Shown here in pieces: positions 1 to 5,883 of a stretch of DNA of 11,336 nt. Numbering within the stretch: the first letter of the stretch is position 1; the number at the start of each line of letters is the position of its first letter. This DNA is from DATDCV01 sp036524155 (GTDB taxonomy: Bacteria; Verrucomicrobiota; Verrucomicrobiia; Limisphaerales; UBA8199), in NCBI GenBank assembly GCA_036524155.1, contig DATDCV010000703.1, forward strand, positions 1 to 11,336. The letters run 5' to 3'. The position numbers and the translations under genes are program-made. A model generated the notes under the pieces. That model was not told where the DNA came from, did not search any database, and saw nothing but the letters and a program-made list of their open reading frames with translations.

Positions 1-2381
1 CCAGGCTTTTGTGACTGGTTGTTGATGTCGAAGATGAGGTCGGAGCGGTTGCCTTCGGCCAAGGCCCGCAGTAAGTAACGATAGCCGACATCGCCCGCGG
101 TTAAAGCGTTGCCGCGGGCGCGGACGTCGGTGACAACGCTCTCCAGGACCGAGGCGCGATGGGCGGGGTCGGCGAGGTCCATCACCAGGGGAATGGCGTT
201 GGCGCATTGCGATCCCGTCGCATAGCGGCCGGCCTCGGCGTCGTAGAATCGCTTGTTGAACGCGTCCTTCACCGCCGCCGCAAGCTCCGAGTACCTCGTC
301 GCGTCGTCTGCCCTGCCCAACAGCCTGGCGGTTTGGGCGAGGACCCAGGAATCGTAATAGTAAAAGGCCGTGGCGGTGAGAGGGACCGGTGTGAGCTGAG
401 CAACACCGGGCGGCTTCGGACCGATATCGTACCAGTCCCCCAACCCGTGCGAAACGATGTGGTCTTTGGACCGGCTGCCCAGGTACGCGACGTAGCGCTT
501 CATGCCGTCGTAATAGCGTCGTAACAATTCGAGGTCGCCCGTGAACTCGTATTGCTGCCAGGCGACCAGCAGGAGGGCGCTGCCCCATTCGGGGGAGTCG
601 CGAAAGCCGCCGTCGAATTTGACGTATTCCGGCGCGATATCCGGCACCAGGCCATTTTCCAATTGTGAATCCGCCATGTCGTTCATCATCTTGGTGAATA
701 ACTGCGCCAGGTCGAATTCGTATCTAAGTGACGGGCCGTTCAGATGGTCCTCTTCGAGCCAGCCCAGTTTTTCCCGGTGAGGGCAATCCGTCATGACGCT
801 CATCATGTTGCTGCGCTGGGCCCAGCGGACGAGCCGGTGGACCCGGTTGAACAGATCGTTCGAGCATTCGAAGCTGCCGACGGGTTCGGAGGCCGAATGC
901 ACGACTACGCCTTCGATCGCTCCCAAAGAAGGCGCTTGCCCGCCACTGCCCGCGCGGCATTCCGCCTCCAAATATCGGCAGCCGTGATAGAAGAACTTGG
1001 GGAACCAGGTTTCCTCGCCCCGCCCCGAAAGCGTGTACTGCCAGTAGGCCTCGCCGCCGCCGCATGAACCTCGATCCAAGGCTCCTGTGGCCGTGATCAG
1101 CTCGGCCGGCTTGATCCGGATCACGTCCCCGGCGGCGCCGCGGACCTTGATACGCGGCATGAGCGAAACGTTCTGGCCGAGGTCGTAGATGGTGACTCCG
1201 GGTCGTTGCGGTTTGGCGCTGATTGGCTCGAGCACCTCGAACGCGCGGATCGGCGGTGCAGCACAGGAGAGGCCTTTGAGCCGCCCACCCGGTCCATCGA
1301 CCTCGATCGCTGGCTTCCAATCGTTCCCGCTAAAGCCGGGCTGGTTCCAGCCCAAGGGTTCGAGCCGGGCGTCATAATCTTCACCGCCAAAGACGCAAGA
1401 GAAAGTGATCGGTCCCGAATGCGTTTGCCACCGGTCGTCCGATCCAATGATTTCCACCGTTCCGTTCTGGTATTCGAGACGTAGCTGAGCTATGGCCTTC
1501 AGCGGTCCAAATGAGCCCGTAAACTTGGTATAACGGCCACCGACGACGTTGTACATGCCGTTACCCAACAGCAGCCCCACCGCGTTGCCTTCGGGGCGCA
1601 GCAAACCGGTTATGTCGTAGGTGTCATAGAGGCAGGTCTTGTCGTATTTCGTCCAGCCCGGGGGAAACAACGCGTCACCCGTTTTGACGCCGTTGATCGT
1701 CAATTCGTAGCAGCCGAGACCACAGACATGCGCGAGGGCTCGGCGCAGCTGCGGTTTGACTTTGAAGTCGCGGCGCAAGAGGAGCGTCTGCGGTTCCTGT
1801 TTGGGGCCGGAGGTTCCCGTTGTCCTGGCGACAGCGGCAATCCACCGCGCATGCCAATCGGCCTCTGCAAGGAGTCCCATCGTCCAATGACCGCTTGCGC
1901 TCCAGGTCGAACTCTTGCCCGCCTGGTTCCAGCTCCGAACTTTCCAGAAGACCTGTCGCGATGCGCTGAGCGGTTTGCCTCCGTAAGGTATGTGCGTGGT
2001 CTGGTCCGATTTGACCTTTCCGCTATCCCACAAATCGCCCTTATCGCGATTGAGCAGGTCACCGCTGGAGGCGACCAGGATCCGGTAGGCCGTCTGGGAC
2101 AGGCCGCGAGCCGTGCCTTGAAGCTTCCACGAGAGGCGAGGCGCACCGCGGTCGACCCCGAGAGGATCTCGAACGTGCTCACATGTCAAATCTGCCGGAC
2201 CGAACTCCATACCGGTCACTTCCGCCGGAGTCTGCCTTCCGCTCAGCATCAACACCAGCGCGGCGGCTAACGGCGCCAGCAGACCTGGCGCAAAGATCCC
2301 TTGTGAAATCGGTTCAGGAGCTTTGGACGACTGGCTCGGGGCAGGGGTTCCATCGGGGGTGGGCGTTCGGGGCAGTTGCAT
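1..2381 (-). CDS. Alpha-L-rhamnosidase, GH78 family (3' end outside window)
   Basis: This gene probably encodes a secreted or membrane-attached glycosidase that removes terminal alpha-L-rhamnose from plant or microbial glycans. I read 793 codons without a stop from the ATG at 2381 to the left edge. A weak hydrophobic stretch (about residues 30-47) could be a signal peptide or anchor, although its n-region has few positive charges. The domain order fits GH78: an Fn3-like segment (58-190), a rhamnosidase N-terminal beta domain (195-350, with RRDFKV near residue 203), a concanavalin-like domain (360-485, YDLGQNVS from 399) and the (alpha/alpha)6 catalytic barrel (490 onward). The signature TDCPHREKLGW starts at Thr531; Asp532, Glu537 and Glu544/Asp545 match the family's acidic active-site positions. 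The visible sequence ends in NNQSQKPG. The second catalytic glutamate and the C-terminal beta domain should lie beyond the edge. The start lies 19 bp after the upstream lipoprotein gene and has no clear ribosome binding site. Confidence 0.93.
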   Translation of the reverse strand, partial: MQLPRTPTPDGTPAPSQSSKAPEPISQGIFAPGLLAPLAAALVLMLSGRQTPAEVTGMEFGPADLTCEHVRDPLGVDRGAPRLSWKLQGTARGLSQTAYRILVASSGDLLNRDKGDLWDSGKVKSDQTTHIPYGGKPLSASRQVFWKVRSWNQAGKSSTWSASGHWTMGLLAEADWHARWIAAVARTTGTSGPKQEPQTLLLRRDFKVKPQLRRALAHVCGLGCYELTINGVKTGDALFPPGWTKYDKTCLYDTYDITGLLRPEGNAVGLLLGNGMYNVVGGRYTKFTGSFGPLKAIAQLRLEYQNGTVEIIGSDDRWQTHSGPITFSCVFGGEDYDARLEPLGWNQPGFSGNDWKPAIEVDGPGGRLKGLSCAAPPIRAFEVLEPISAKPQRPGVTIYDLGQNVSLMPRIKVRGAAGDVIRIKPAELITATGALDRGSCGGGEAYWQYTLSGRGEETWFPKFFYHGCRYLEAECRAGSGGQAPSLGAIEGVVVHSASEPVGSFECSNDLFNRVHRLVRWAQRSNMMSVMTDCPHREKLGWLEEDHLNGPSLRYEFDLAQLFTKMMNDMADSQLENGLVPDIAPEYVKFDGGFRDSPEWGSALLLVAWQQYEFTGDLELLRRYYDGMKRYVAYLGSRSKDHIVSHGLGDWYDIGPKPPGVAQLTPVPLTATAFYYYDSWVLAQTARLLGRADDATRYSELAAAVKDAFNKRFYDAEAGRYATGSQCANAIPLVMDLADPAHRASVLESVVTDVRARGNALTAGDVGYRYLLRALAEGNRSDLIFDINNQSQKP

Positions 2382-2400
2382 GCGGTTAAGTGAAACTGAT

Positions 2401-2940
2401 TCACGGTTTGTCGCCCAGCTTCTTAACTACGTTGTTCAATCCGGTCGCGATCAGCTCTGCTTCGTCACGGGACGCGTCCGGCGTGAAGACCAACAGACCG
2501 TCGGTGATGTGCGTTCGCACCAGTGGGGCCGCCAACCATCGGCCCTTGTTTAGCTTCTCGTCGGGAGGACCGCAGAATTGACTGAAAATCGCGATGTGCT
2601 TTCCCCGCGCGGCGGCGGTGTACTGTTCCAGCAACCAACTTCCCTGGCGGTCAAACTGTATTTCGAGAGCGAACCCGCCCAGAACATCGATGACTCTGGC
2701 TTCCTTGACGAGAGCCTCCGTCAGGAATGCCTTCTTGTCGACCGTTAGCGAGAACGGTTGGGCGCGGTAAATCTCGATTTCCTCGGTCCGCCCCATCGCG
2801 TCGCGGACCATTTCGACATGCACCTGCAGTGTGCTGACTCGCTTTTTGCGCTTGCTCGCCGCTGAATTGCAGCCGCAAAGCAAGCCTAAAACCAACGCCG
2901 CCGACAAATAGATGTTGAATCGCTCCCGCCAAATTATCAT
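2401..2940 (-). CDS. Small lipoprotein with a SecD P1-head-like domain
   Basis: The product is 179 residues. It starts with a lipoprotein-type signal: an n-region with Arg5 and Arg7, a hydrophobic stretch at 10-21, then LCGC with Cys24 as the likely lipidated residue. A short Lys/Arg cluster follows. The C-terminal part (about 88-179) resembles the head of the first periplasmic domain of SecD: a LEIQFDRQG strand, a helix, HIAIFSQF, then APLVRTHITDGLLVF and a closing helix with DEAELIATGLNN. In SecD this domain helps pull exported proteins across the membrane. Here it stands alone without membrane helices, so its role is unknown. I chose the ATG at 2940 because it gives a normal lipoprotein signal; an in-frame ATG at 3000 would add 20 residues and overlap the divergent gene. 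The stop is 19 bp before the GH78 start, suggesting co-transcription. The family assignment is from memory of the motif pattern. Confidence 0.8.
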   Translation of the reverse strand: MIIWRERFNIYLSAALVLGLLCGCNSAASKRKKRVSTLQVHVEMVRDAMGRTEEIEIYRAQPFSLTVDKKAFLTEALVKEARVIDVLGGFALEIQFDRQGSWLLEQYTAAARGKHIAIFSQFCGPPDEKLNKGRWLAAPLVRTHITDGLLVFTPDASRDEAELIATGLNNVVKKLGDKP

Positions 2941-2980
2941 AGTGCGCGACAATTTAGAAACGCATCTAAGCAAACCTTCT
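2941..2980. promoter_or_regulatory. Divergent intergenic spacer
   Basis: These 40 bp separate the starts of two divergent genes, the lipoprotein (leftward) and the 44-residue basic protein (rightward), and are AT-richer than the flanking DNA. Promoters for both genes must lie here or reach into the coding sequences. No convincing -35/-10 pair or Shine-Dalgarno sequence could be picked out for either gene. Confidence 0.3.
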
Positions 2981-3115
2981 ATGAGCAAGCAATACAACAA
3001 AGCCCAGAAACGGCAGCGGCGAAAGAGTTACCTCAAACGCAGGAAGAAGGCCGTCAAGGCCAGCCAGAAAGCTCCTGCTCCCCCTGCTCCAGCCCCTGTG
3101 CCGCCAGCAAGTTGA
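2981..3115 (+). CDS. 44-residue Lys/Arg-rich protein with Pro/Ala tail
   Basis: The product begins MSKQYNKAQKRQRRKSYLKR and stays very basic to about residue 29. It ends in a Pro/Ala-rich tail (about 32-43, PAPPAPAPVPP). The basic half could form an amphipathic helix and bind nucleic acid or ribosomes, but no function is established here. I recall very similar short 'MSKQYNK' proteins from Verrucomicrobiota, which supports a real gene and not a chance frame. An in-frame ATG at 2912 would add 23 residues overlapping the divergent lipoprotein gene; I prefer 2981 because the conserved-looking sequence begins there. No strong ribosome binding site precedes it. It is divergent from the lipoprotein gene and lies 210 bp before cysK, so it is probably transcribed separately from cysK. 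Confidence 0.7.
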   Translation: MSKQYNKAQKRQRRKSYLKRRKKAVKASQKAPAPPAPAPVPPAS

Positions 3116-3212
3116 TCCGGTATTCTGTCGCCCGGAAGCGATCCCTGGCGATTGGCGATTTGCCCGGTCCCGACGGTCGGTTGGAGAATTCCCTGCATTT
3201 GTCAGGGTGGAG

Positions 3213-3230
3213 TGGTTACATTAGTAACCA
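3213..3230. promoter_or_regulatory. Perfect palindrome upstream of cysK, possible operator
   Basis: TGGTTACATTAGTAACCA has perfect 7-bp arms around a 4-bp centre. It lies where the -35 region would be for a candidate -10 element AATAAT at 3243-3248. This geometry fits a site for a dimeric transcription factor acting on cysK, although the factor cannot be named. A weaker 5-bp inverted repeat (CCCTG/CAGGG, 3191-3207) lies just upstream. Confidence 0.45.
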
Positions 3231-3245
3231 ACTTATCTTACAAAT

Positions 3246-3281
3246 AATGTGCTTGCCTTTGCCAGCAATCTGAAGCACATT
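3246..3281. promoter_or_regulatory. 9-bp inverted repeat in the cysK leader region
   Basis: AATGTGCTT (3246-3254) and AAGCACATT (3273-3281) are perfect reverse complements separated by 18 bases. The element ends 44 bp before the cysK start and begins inside the candidate -10, so it is either a second operator or a stem-loop at the 5' end of the cysK mRNA. It does not match a riboswitch class that I recognise. Confidence 0.4.
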
Positions 3282-3325
3282 CGGGCAATTCAGTGACTTA
3301 ACACCACAAATGATCCGGATATTCT

Positions 3326-4309
3326 ATGGGACGTATTTATAACAACATCGTTGAAACAGTTGGCAGGACTCCATTAGTTCGCTTGAATAAGGTGACGGAA
3401 GGAGTGCCCGCCACAATCCTGTTGAAATGCGAGTTTTTCAATCCTCTGGGCAGTGTGAAGGACCGGATTGGGATGGCGATGATCGAAGCGGCGGAACGGA
3501 GCGGCACGCTTCACCAGAACACGGTGATCATCGAGCCGACCAGTGGCAACACGGGGATTGCGCTGGCGTTTGTCGCGGCAGCCAAAGGGTACCAACTGAT
3601 TTTGACGATGCCGGAGACGATGTCCCTGGAAAGGCGCACGCTGCTGGCGATGCTGGGGGCCCGGTTGGTGTTGACTCCTGGAACCGAGGGGATGAAGGGA
3701 GCGATCGCCAAAGCGGAGCAATTAGCCCGGGAAACTCCGAACTCCTGGATTCCTCAGCAGTTTGATAATCCTGCGAATCCGGAGATTCATCGCCAGACGA
3801 CCGCCGAAGAGATCTGGCAGGACACCGGTGGGAAGGTTGACATCCTGGTTTCGGCGGTTGGCACGGGCGGGACGATCACAGGCTGCTGTGAAGCCATCAA
3901 GTCCCGCAGACCATCGTTTCAAGCGATCGCGGTAGAGCCGAAAGATTCTCCCGTCATTTCGCAAACTCTGGCCGGCCAGCCGATCAAACCAGGCCCCCAC
4001 AAAATTCAGGGCACCGGGGCCGGGTTTGTCCCGAAAAACCTTCATTTAAAGGATTCGGCCGGCAAACCGCAGATCATCGAATGCGTCCAGGTCAGCAATG
4101 ACGATTCTTTTGCGATGGCACGCCGGTTGGCCAAGGAAGAAGGCATTTTGGCGGGGATTTCGACCGGGGCGAACGTGTGGGCTGCCATCGAAATCGCCAA
4201 ACGTCCTGAAAACCGTGGCAAGATGATTGTTACGATAGCCTGCTCGACCGGCGAACGTTACCTCAGCACTCCCCTGGCGGCCGAAGCGCGGGCGGCGGTT
4301 GGCGGCTAG
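3326..4309 (+). CDS. cysK: Cysteine synthase A (O-acetylserine sulfhydrylase)
   Basis: This cytosolic PLP enzyme makes L-cysteine from O-acetylserine and sulfide in the last step of assimilatory sulfur metabolism. Its 327 residues match the usual CysK length of about 310-325. Landmarks in order are the PLP-binding lysine Lys45 in NPLGSVKDRIG, the substrate-binding loop TSGNTG (72-77), the PLP phosphate loop GTGGT (179-183), HKIQGTGAGFVP (225-236), which is the segment that closes over the active site, and Ser308 in ACSTGERYLST, where the cofactor ring nitrogen is normally bound. No regulatory CBS domains follow, so it is a CysK/CysM-type enzyme and not a cystathionine beta-synthase. CysK rather than CysM is inferred from overall motif similarity. 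No cysE or sulfate genes are next to it. The long, structured upstream region suggests its own promoter and control. No strong Shine-Dalgarno is seen before the ATG. Confidence 0.96.
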   Translation: MGRIYNNIVETVGRTPLVRLNKVTEGVPATILLKCEFFNPLGSVKDRIGMAMIEAAERSGTLHQNTVIIEPTSGNTGIALAFVAAAKGYQLILTMPETMSLERRTLLAMLGARLVLTPGTEGMKGAIAKAEQLARETPNSWIPQQFDNPANPEIHRQTTAEEIWQDTGGKVDILVSAVGTGGTITGCCEAIKSRRPSFQAIAVEPKDSPVISQTLAGQPIKPGPHKIQGTGAGFVPKNLHLKDSAGKPQIIECVQVSNDDSFAMARRLAKEEGILAGISTGANVWAAIEIAKRPENRGKMIVTIACSTGERYLSTPLAAEARAAVGG

Positions 4310-4355
4310 TGTGCGCTGATGGGGCTGCAAGGCGCGGGTCGTCCATTATGGTCAC

Positions 4356-4380
4356 TGCCCCTCGTGTAGCCAGGGGGGCA
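4356..4380 (+). terminator. Weak hairpin after cysK
   Basis: TGCCCC (4356-4361) can pair with GGGGCA (4375-4380) over a 13-base loop, 47 bp after the cysK stop. No T-run follows, so this would be at best a weak or Rho-assisted end of the cysK transcript, or a 3' stabilising hairpin. Confidence 0.25.
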
Positions 4381-4402
4381 GACTCGCGCTCGGCCTGCTT
4401 CC

Positions 4403-4452
4403 AAAAAAACCCGTAAAAAAGAGTTGCGCCGAGTCGAAATGTCGTCTAAATA
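4403..4452 (+). promoter_or_regulatory. Candidate promoter of rho with A-tract UP-like element
   Basis: Two A-tracts (4403-4409 and 4415-4420) sit directly upstream of TTGCGC (4424-4429, 4 of 6 matches to the sigma-70 -35). A 17-bp spacer leads to TAAATA (4447-4452), a poor -10 match. The A-tracts resemble an UP element. If this is correct, rho has a leader of about 100 nt, where Rho autoregulation is known to act in other bacteria. Short complementary arms GACTCG (4381-4386) and CGAGTC (4430-4435) bracket the A-tracts. Confidence 0.35.
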
Positions 4453-4562
4453 TCACCTCGTAACGAAGGTTTGTTAGCTGCGGGCTGGATGCAGTGTCTT
4501 GTCAGGGTCCGCAGCCGCTTCCCAAAAATTCAACGTTCTAAGTTTTCGGGGATTATTCCGGA

Positions 4563-5735
4563 ATGCCTTCGACGCACACAGACAGTATGAGCACAGTAAC
4601 GAAAAACGAGAGCAACCACGGCAACACGGCCACGACCGATTTCGGTTCCGGTTACCTGGAGATTTCCGAAAAAGGTTTTGGCTTCCTGCGGACCGCAGTG
4701 AATCACTTCCATCCGAAACCGAGTGACATTTTCGTCACGCCGGACACCATCAAGCGCAATTTTCTCCGCGAAGGCAGCCTGGTGGAAGGACCTACCCAAC
4801 CGCCACATCGCGGAAACAGTCCGCAACTCAAGGCTGTGGACCGGGTCAACGGCATGCCGTTCGAGGATTACACGAAGTCGGTTCGCTTCGAGAACCTGAC
4901 TACGATCGACCCGATCGAGAAATTCAGGCTCGAGACCAGCCCCGACCTGATCGAGACCCGCGTCATCGACATGGTGACGCCGTTGGGTAAAGGGACGCGC
5001 GGCTTGATTGTCGCGCCGCCGCGCACCGGCAAAACCACCGTGCTGAAGCAAGTCGCCAACGCGATTACGGCGAATCACCCTGAGGTGTATGTGCTGGTGT
5101 TGCTGATCGACGAGCGGCCCGAGGAAGTTACCGATTTTCAGCGCTCGGTGAAAGCGGAAGTGGTGGCTTCGTCCAACGACCAGGATCTGGAGACGCACGT
5201 GCGGCTTTCACGGTTTATGATTGAACGGTGCCGCCGGATGGTCGAGGCCGGCAAGGATGTATTCGTCCTGCTCGACTCCATTACCCGTGTCGCCCGCGCC
5301 TACAACAGCGTTCACGGCGGCAGCGGGCGCACCATGACCGGCGGCGTGGATGCCCGCGCCCTCGAGATCCCCCGCAAGATGTTCGCGTCGGCACGCAAGA
5401 TCGAGGAAGGCGGCTCGCTCACCATTATTGCAACCGCCCTGGTGGACACCGGTTCCCGCATGGACGAGCTGATTTTCCAGGAATTCAAAGGCACAGGCAA
5501 CATGGAGTTGATCCTGGACCGCAAGCTGTCCGACCGGCGGCTGTTTCCCGCCATCGATATTCCCAAGAGCGGCACCCGCAAGGAAGAAAAGCTCTTCCCG
5601 AAAAACCAGATCGAAGCGGTGCGGAAACTTCGTCGCACGATGGTGGACCTGAACCCGGTCGAAGCGATGGAGACGCTGGTCGCCGCTCTCAAGAAGCACA
5701 AGACGAACGACGAATTGCTCGCGAAGTTACTGTAA
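4563..5735 (+). CDS. rho: Transcription termination factor Rho
   Basis: Rho is a hexameric RNA-dependent ATPase that loads on unstructured RNA and releases transcripts from RNA polymerase. This copy has 390 residues against 419 in E. coli. After a short polar leader (1-28) it begins directly with the cold-shock-like primary RNA-binding fold (GYLEISEKGFGFLR, 30-43), so the usual N-terminal helical Rho_N domain is absent. The RecA-like motor follows: Walker A APPRTGKTT (151-159), the LIDERPEEVTDF segment with the likely catalytic Glu184 (181-192), Walker B VFVLLDSITR (233-242), GSGRTMTGGVD (253-263) at the RNA-contacting loop, and GTGNMELILDRKL (310-322), where Arg320 probably corresponds to the arginine finger. 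SSNDQDLETHVRLSR (203-217) differs from the common FDEPATRHVQVAE segment. The start at 4563 has a GGGGA-like ribosome binding site about 10 nt upstream; ATG 4587 (codon 9) is an alternative without one. Confidence 0.97.
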   Translation: MPSTHTDSMSTVTKNESNHGNTATTDFGSGYLEISEKGFGFLRTAVNHFHPKPSDIFVTPDTIKRNFLREGSLVEGPTQPPHRGNSPQLKAVDRVNGMPFEDYTKSVRFENLTTIDPIEKFRLETSPDLIETRVIDMVTPLGKGTRGLIVAPPRTGKTTVLKQVANAITANHPEVYVLVLLIDERPEEVTDFQRSVKAEVVASSNDQDLETHVRLSRFMIERCRRMVEAGKDVFVLLDSITRVARAYNSVHGGSGRTMTGGVDARALEIPRKMFASARKIEEGGSLTIIATALVDTGSRMDELIFQEFKGTGNMELILDRKLSDRRLFPAIDIPKSGTRKEEKLFPKNQIEAVRKLRRTMVDLNPVEAMETLVAALKKHKTNDELLAKLL

Positions 5736-5809
5736 CGGCGGCTCCGTTTCCCGCGAACTGTGGGCGCGCGCGGAAGGGTTCGGTCCGGCGCACCCCCAGG
5801 TCGCTGACA

Positions 5810-5850
5810 GGCGGCAGTTCAGTTCCACGTGAAGGCTGCCGCCAGTTTTG
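5810..5850 (+). terminator. Stem-loop terminator after rho
   Basis: GGCGGCAG (5810-5817) pairs perfectly with CTGCCGCC (5836-5843). Inside, TTCA (5818-5821) pairs with TGAA (5830-5833), leaving a GG bulge (5834-5835) and an 8-base loop. AGTTTTG follows the stem. A GC-rich stem with a short T-run, 74 bp after the rho stop, fits a factor-independent terminator, although the T-run is only four bases. Confidence 0.6.
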
Positions 5851-5856
5851 AAATAA

Positions 5857-5874
5857 CAGGCAGGCACCTGCCTG
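5857..5874. promoter_or_regulatory. Palindrome just upstream of the WYL regulator start
   Basis: CAGGCAGGCACCTGCCTG has perfect 7-bp arms around a 4-bp centre and ends 9 bp before the ATG of the regulator gene. It occupies the ribosome-binding region, where no Shine-Dalgarno is present. It could be an autoregulatory operator or an mRNA hairpin limiting translation. It could also be a dispersed palindromic repeat, which cannot be tested from one copy. Confidence 0.4.
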
Positions 5875-5883
5875 GCTGCGCCT

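Noticed and set aside
159..2389. Several plus- and minus-strand frames of 60-200 codons across the first 2.4 kb
   Set aside because: The uninterrupted 793-codon minus-strand frame encodes recognisable GH78 domains throughout, so the others are shadows.
2941..3000. Upstream start (ATG 3000) for the lipoprotein, adding 20 residues
   Set aside because: It would bury the lipoprotein signal inside the protein and overlap the start of the divergent 44-residue gene. ATG 2940 gives a standard signal peptide.
3147..3160. Tandem GGCGATT GGCGATT before cysK
   Set aside because: Only two 7-bp copies and not part of a longer array; this can arise by chance.
3310..3342. 10-codon upstream frame (MIRIFYGTYL) overlapping the cysK start
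   Set aside because: It is very short with no ribosome binding site and no Cys codons that would suggest a cysteine-sensing leader peptide, so it is probably chance.
4310..4562. Possible tRNA, small ORF or riboswitch between cysK and rho
   Set aside because: No cloverleaf, no convincing coding frame and no riboswitch core was recognised; only the weak hairpin and the promoter-like elements were supportable.
4530..5198. 222-codon minus-strand frame opposite rho
   Set aside because: It lies over the RNA-binding and Walker A regions of rho. The translation has no family motif and reflects complementary codon bias.
5228..5851. 207-codon plus-strand frame overlapping the 3' half of rho
   Set aside because: It is a second frame inside an unmistakable Rho coding sequence, Arg/Pro-rich and without motifs.
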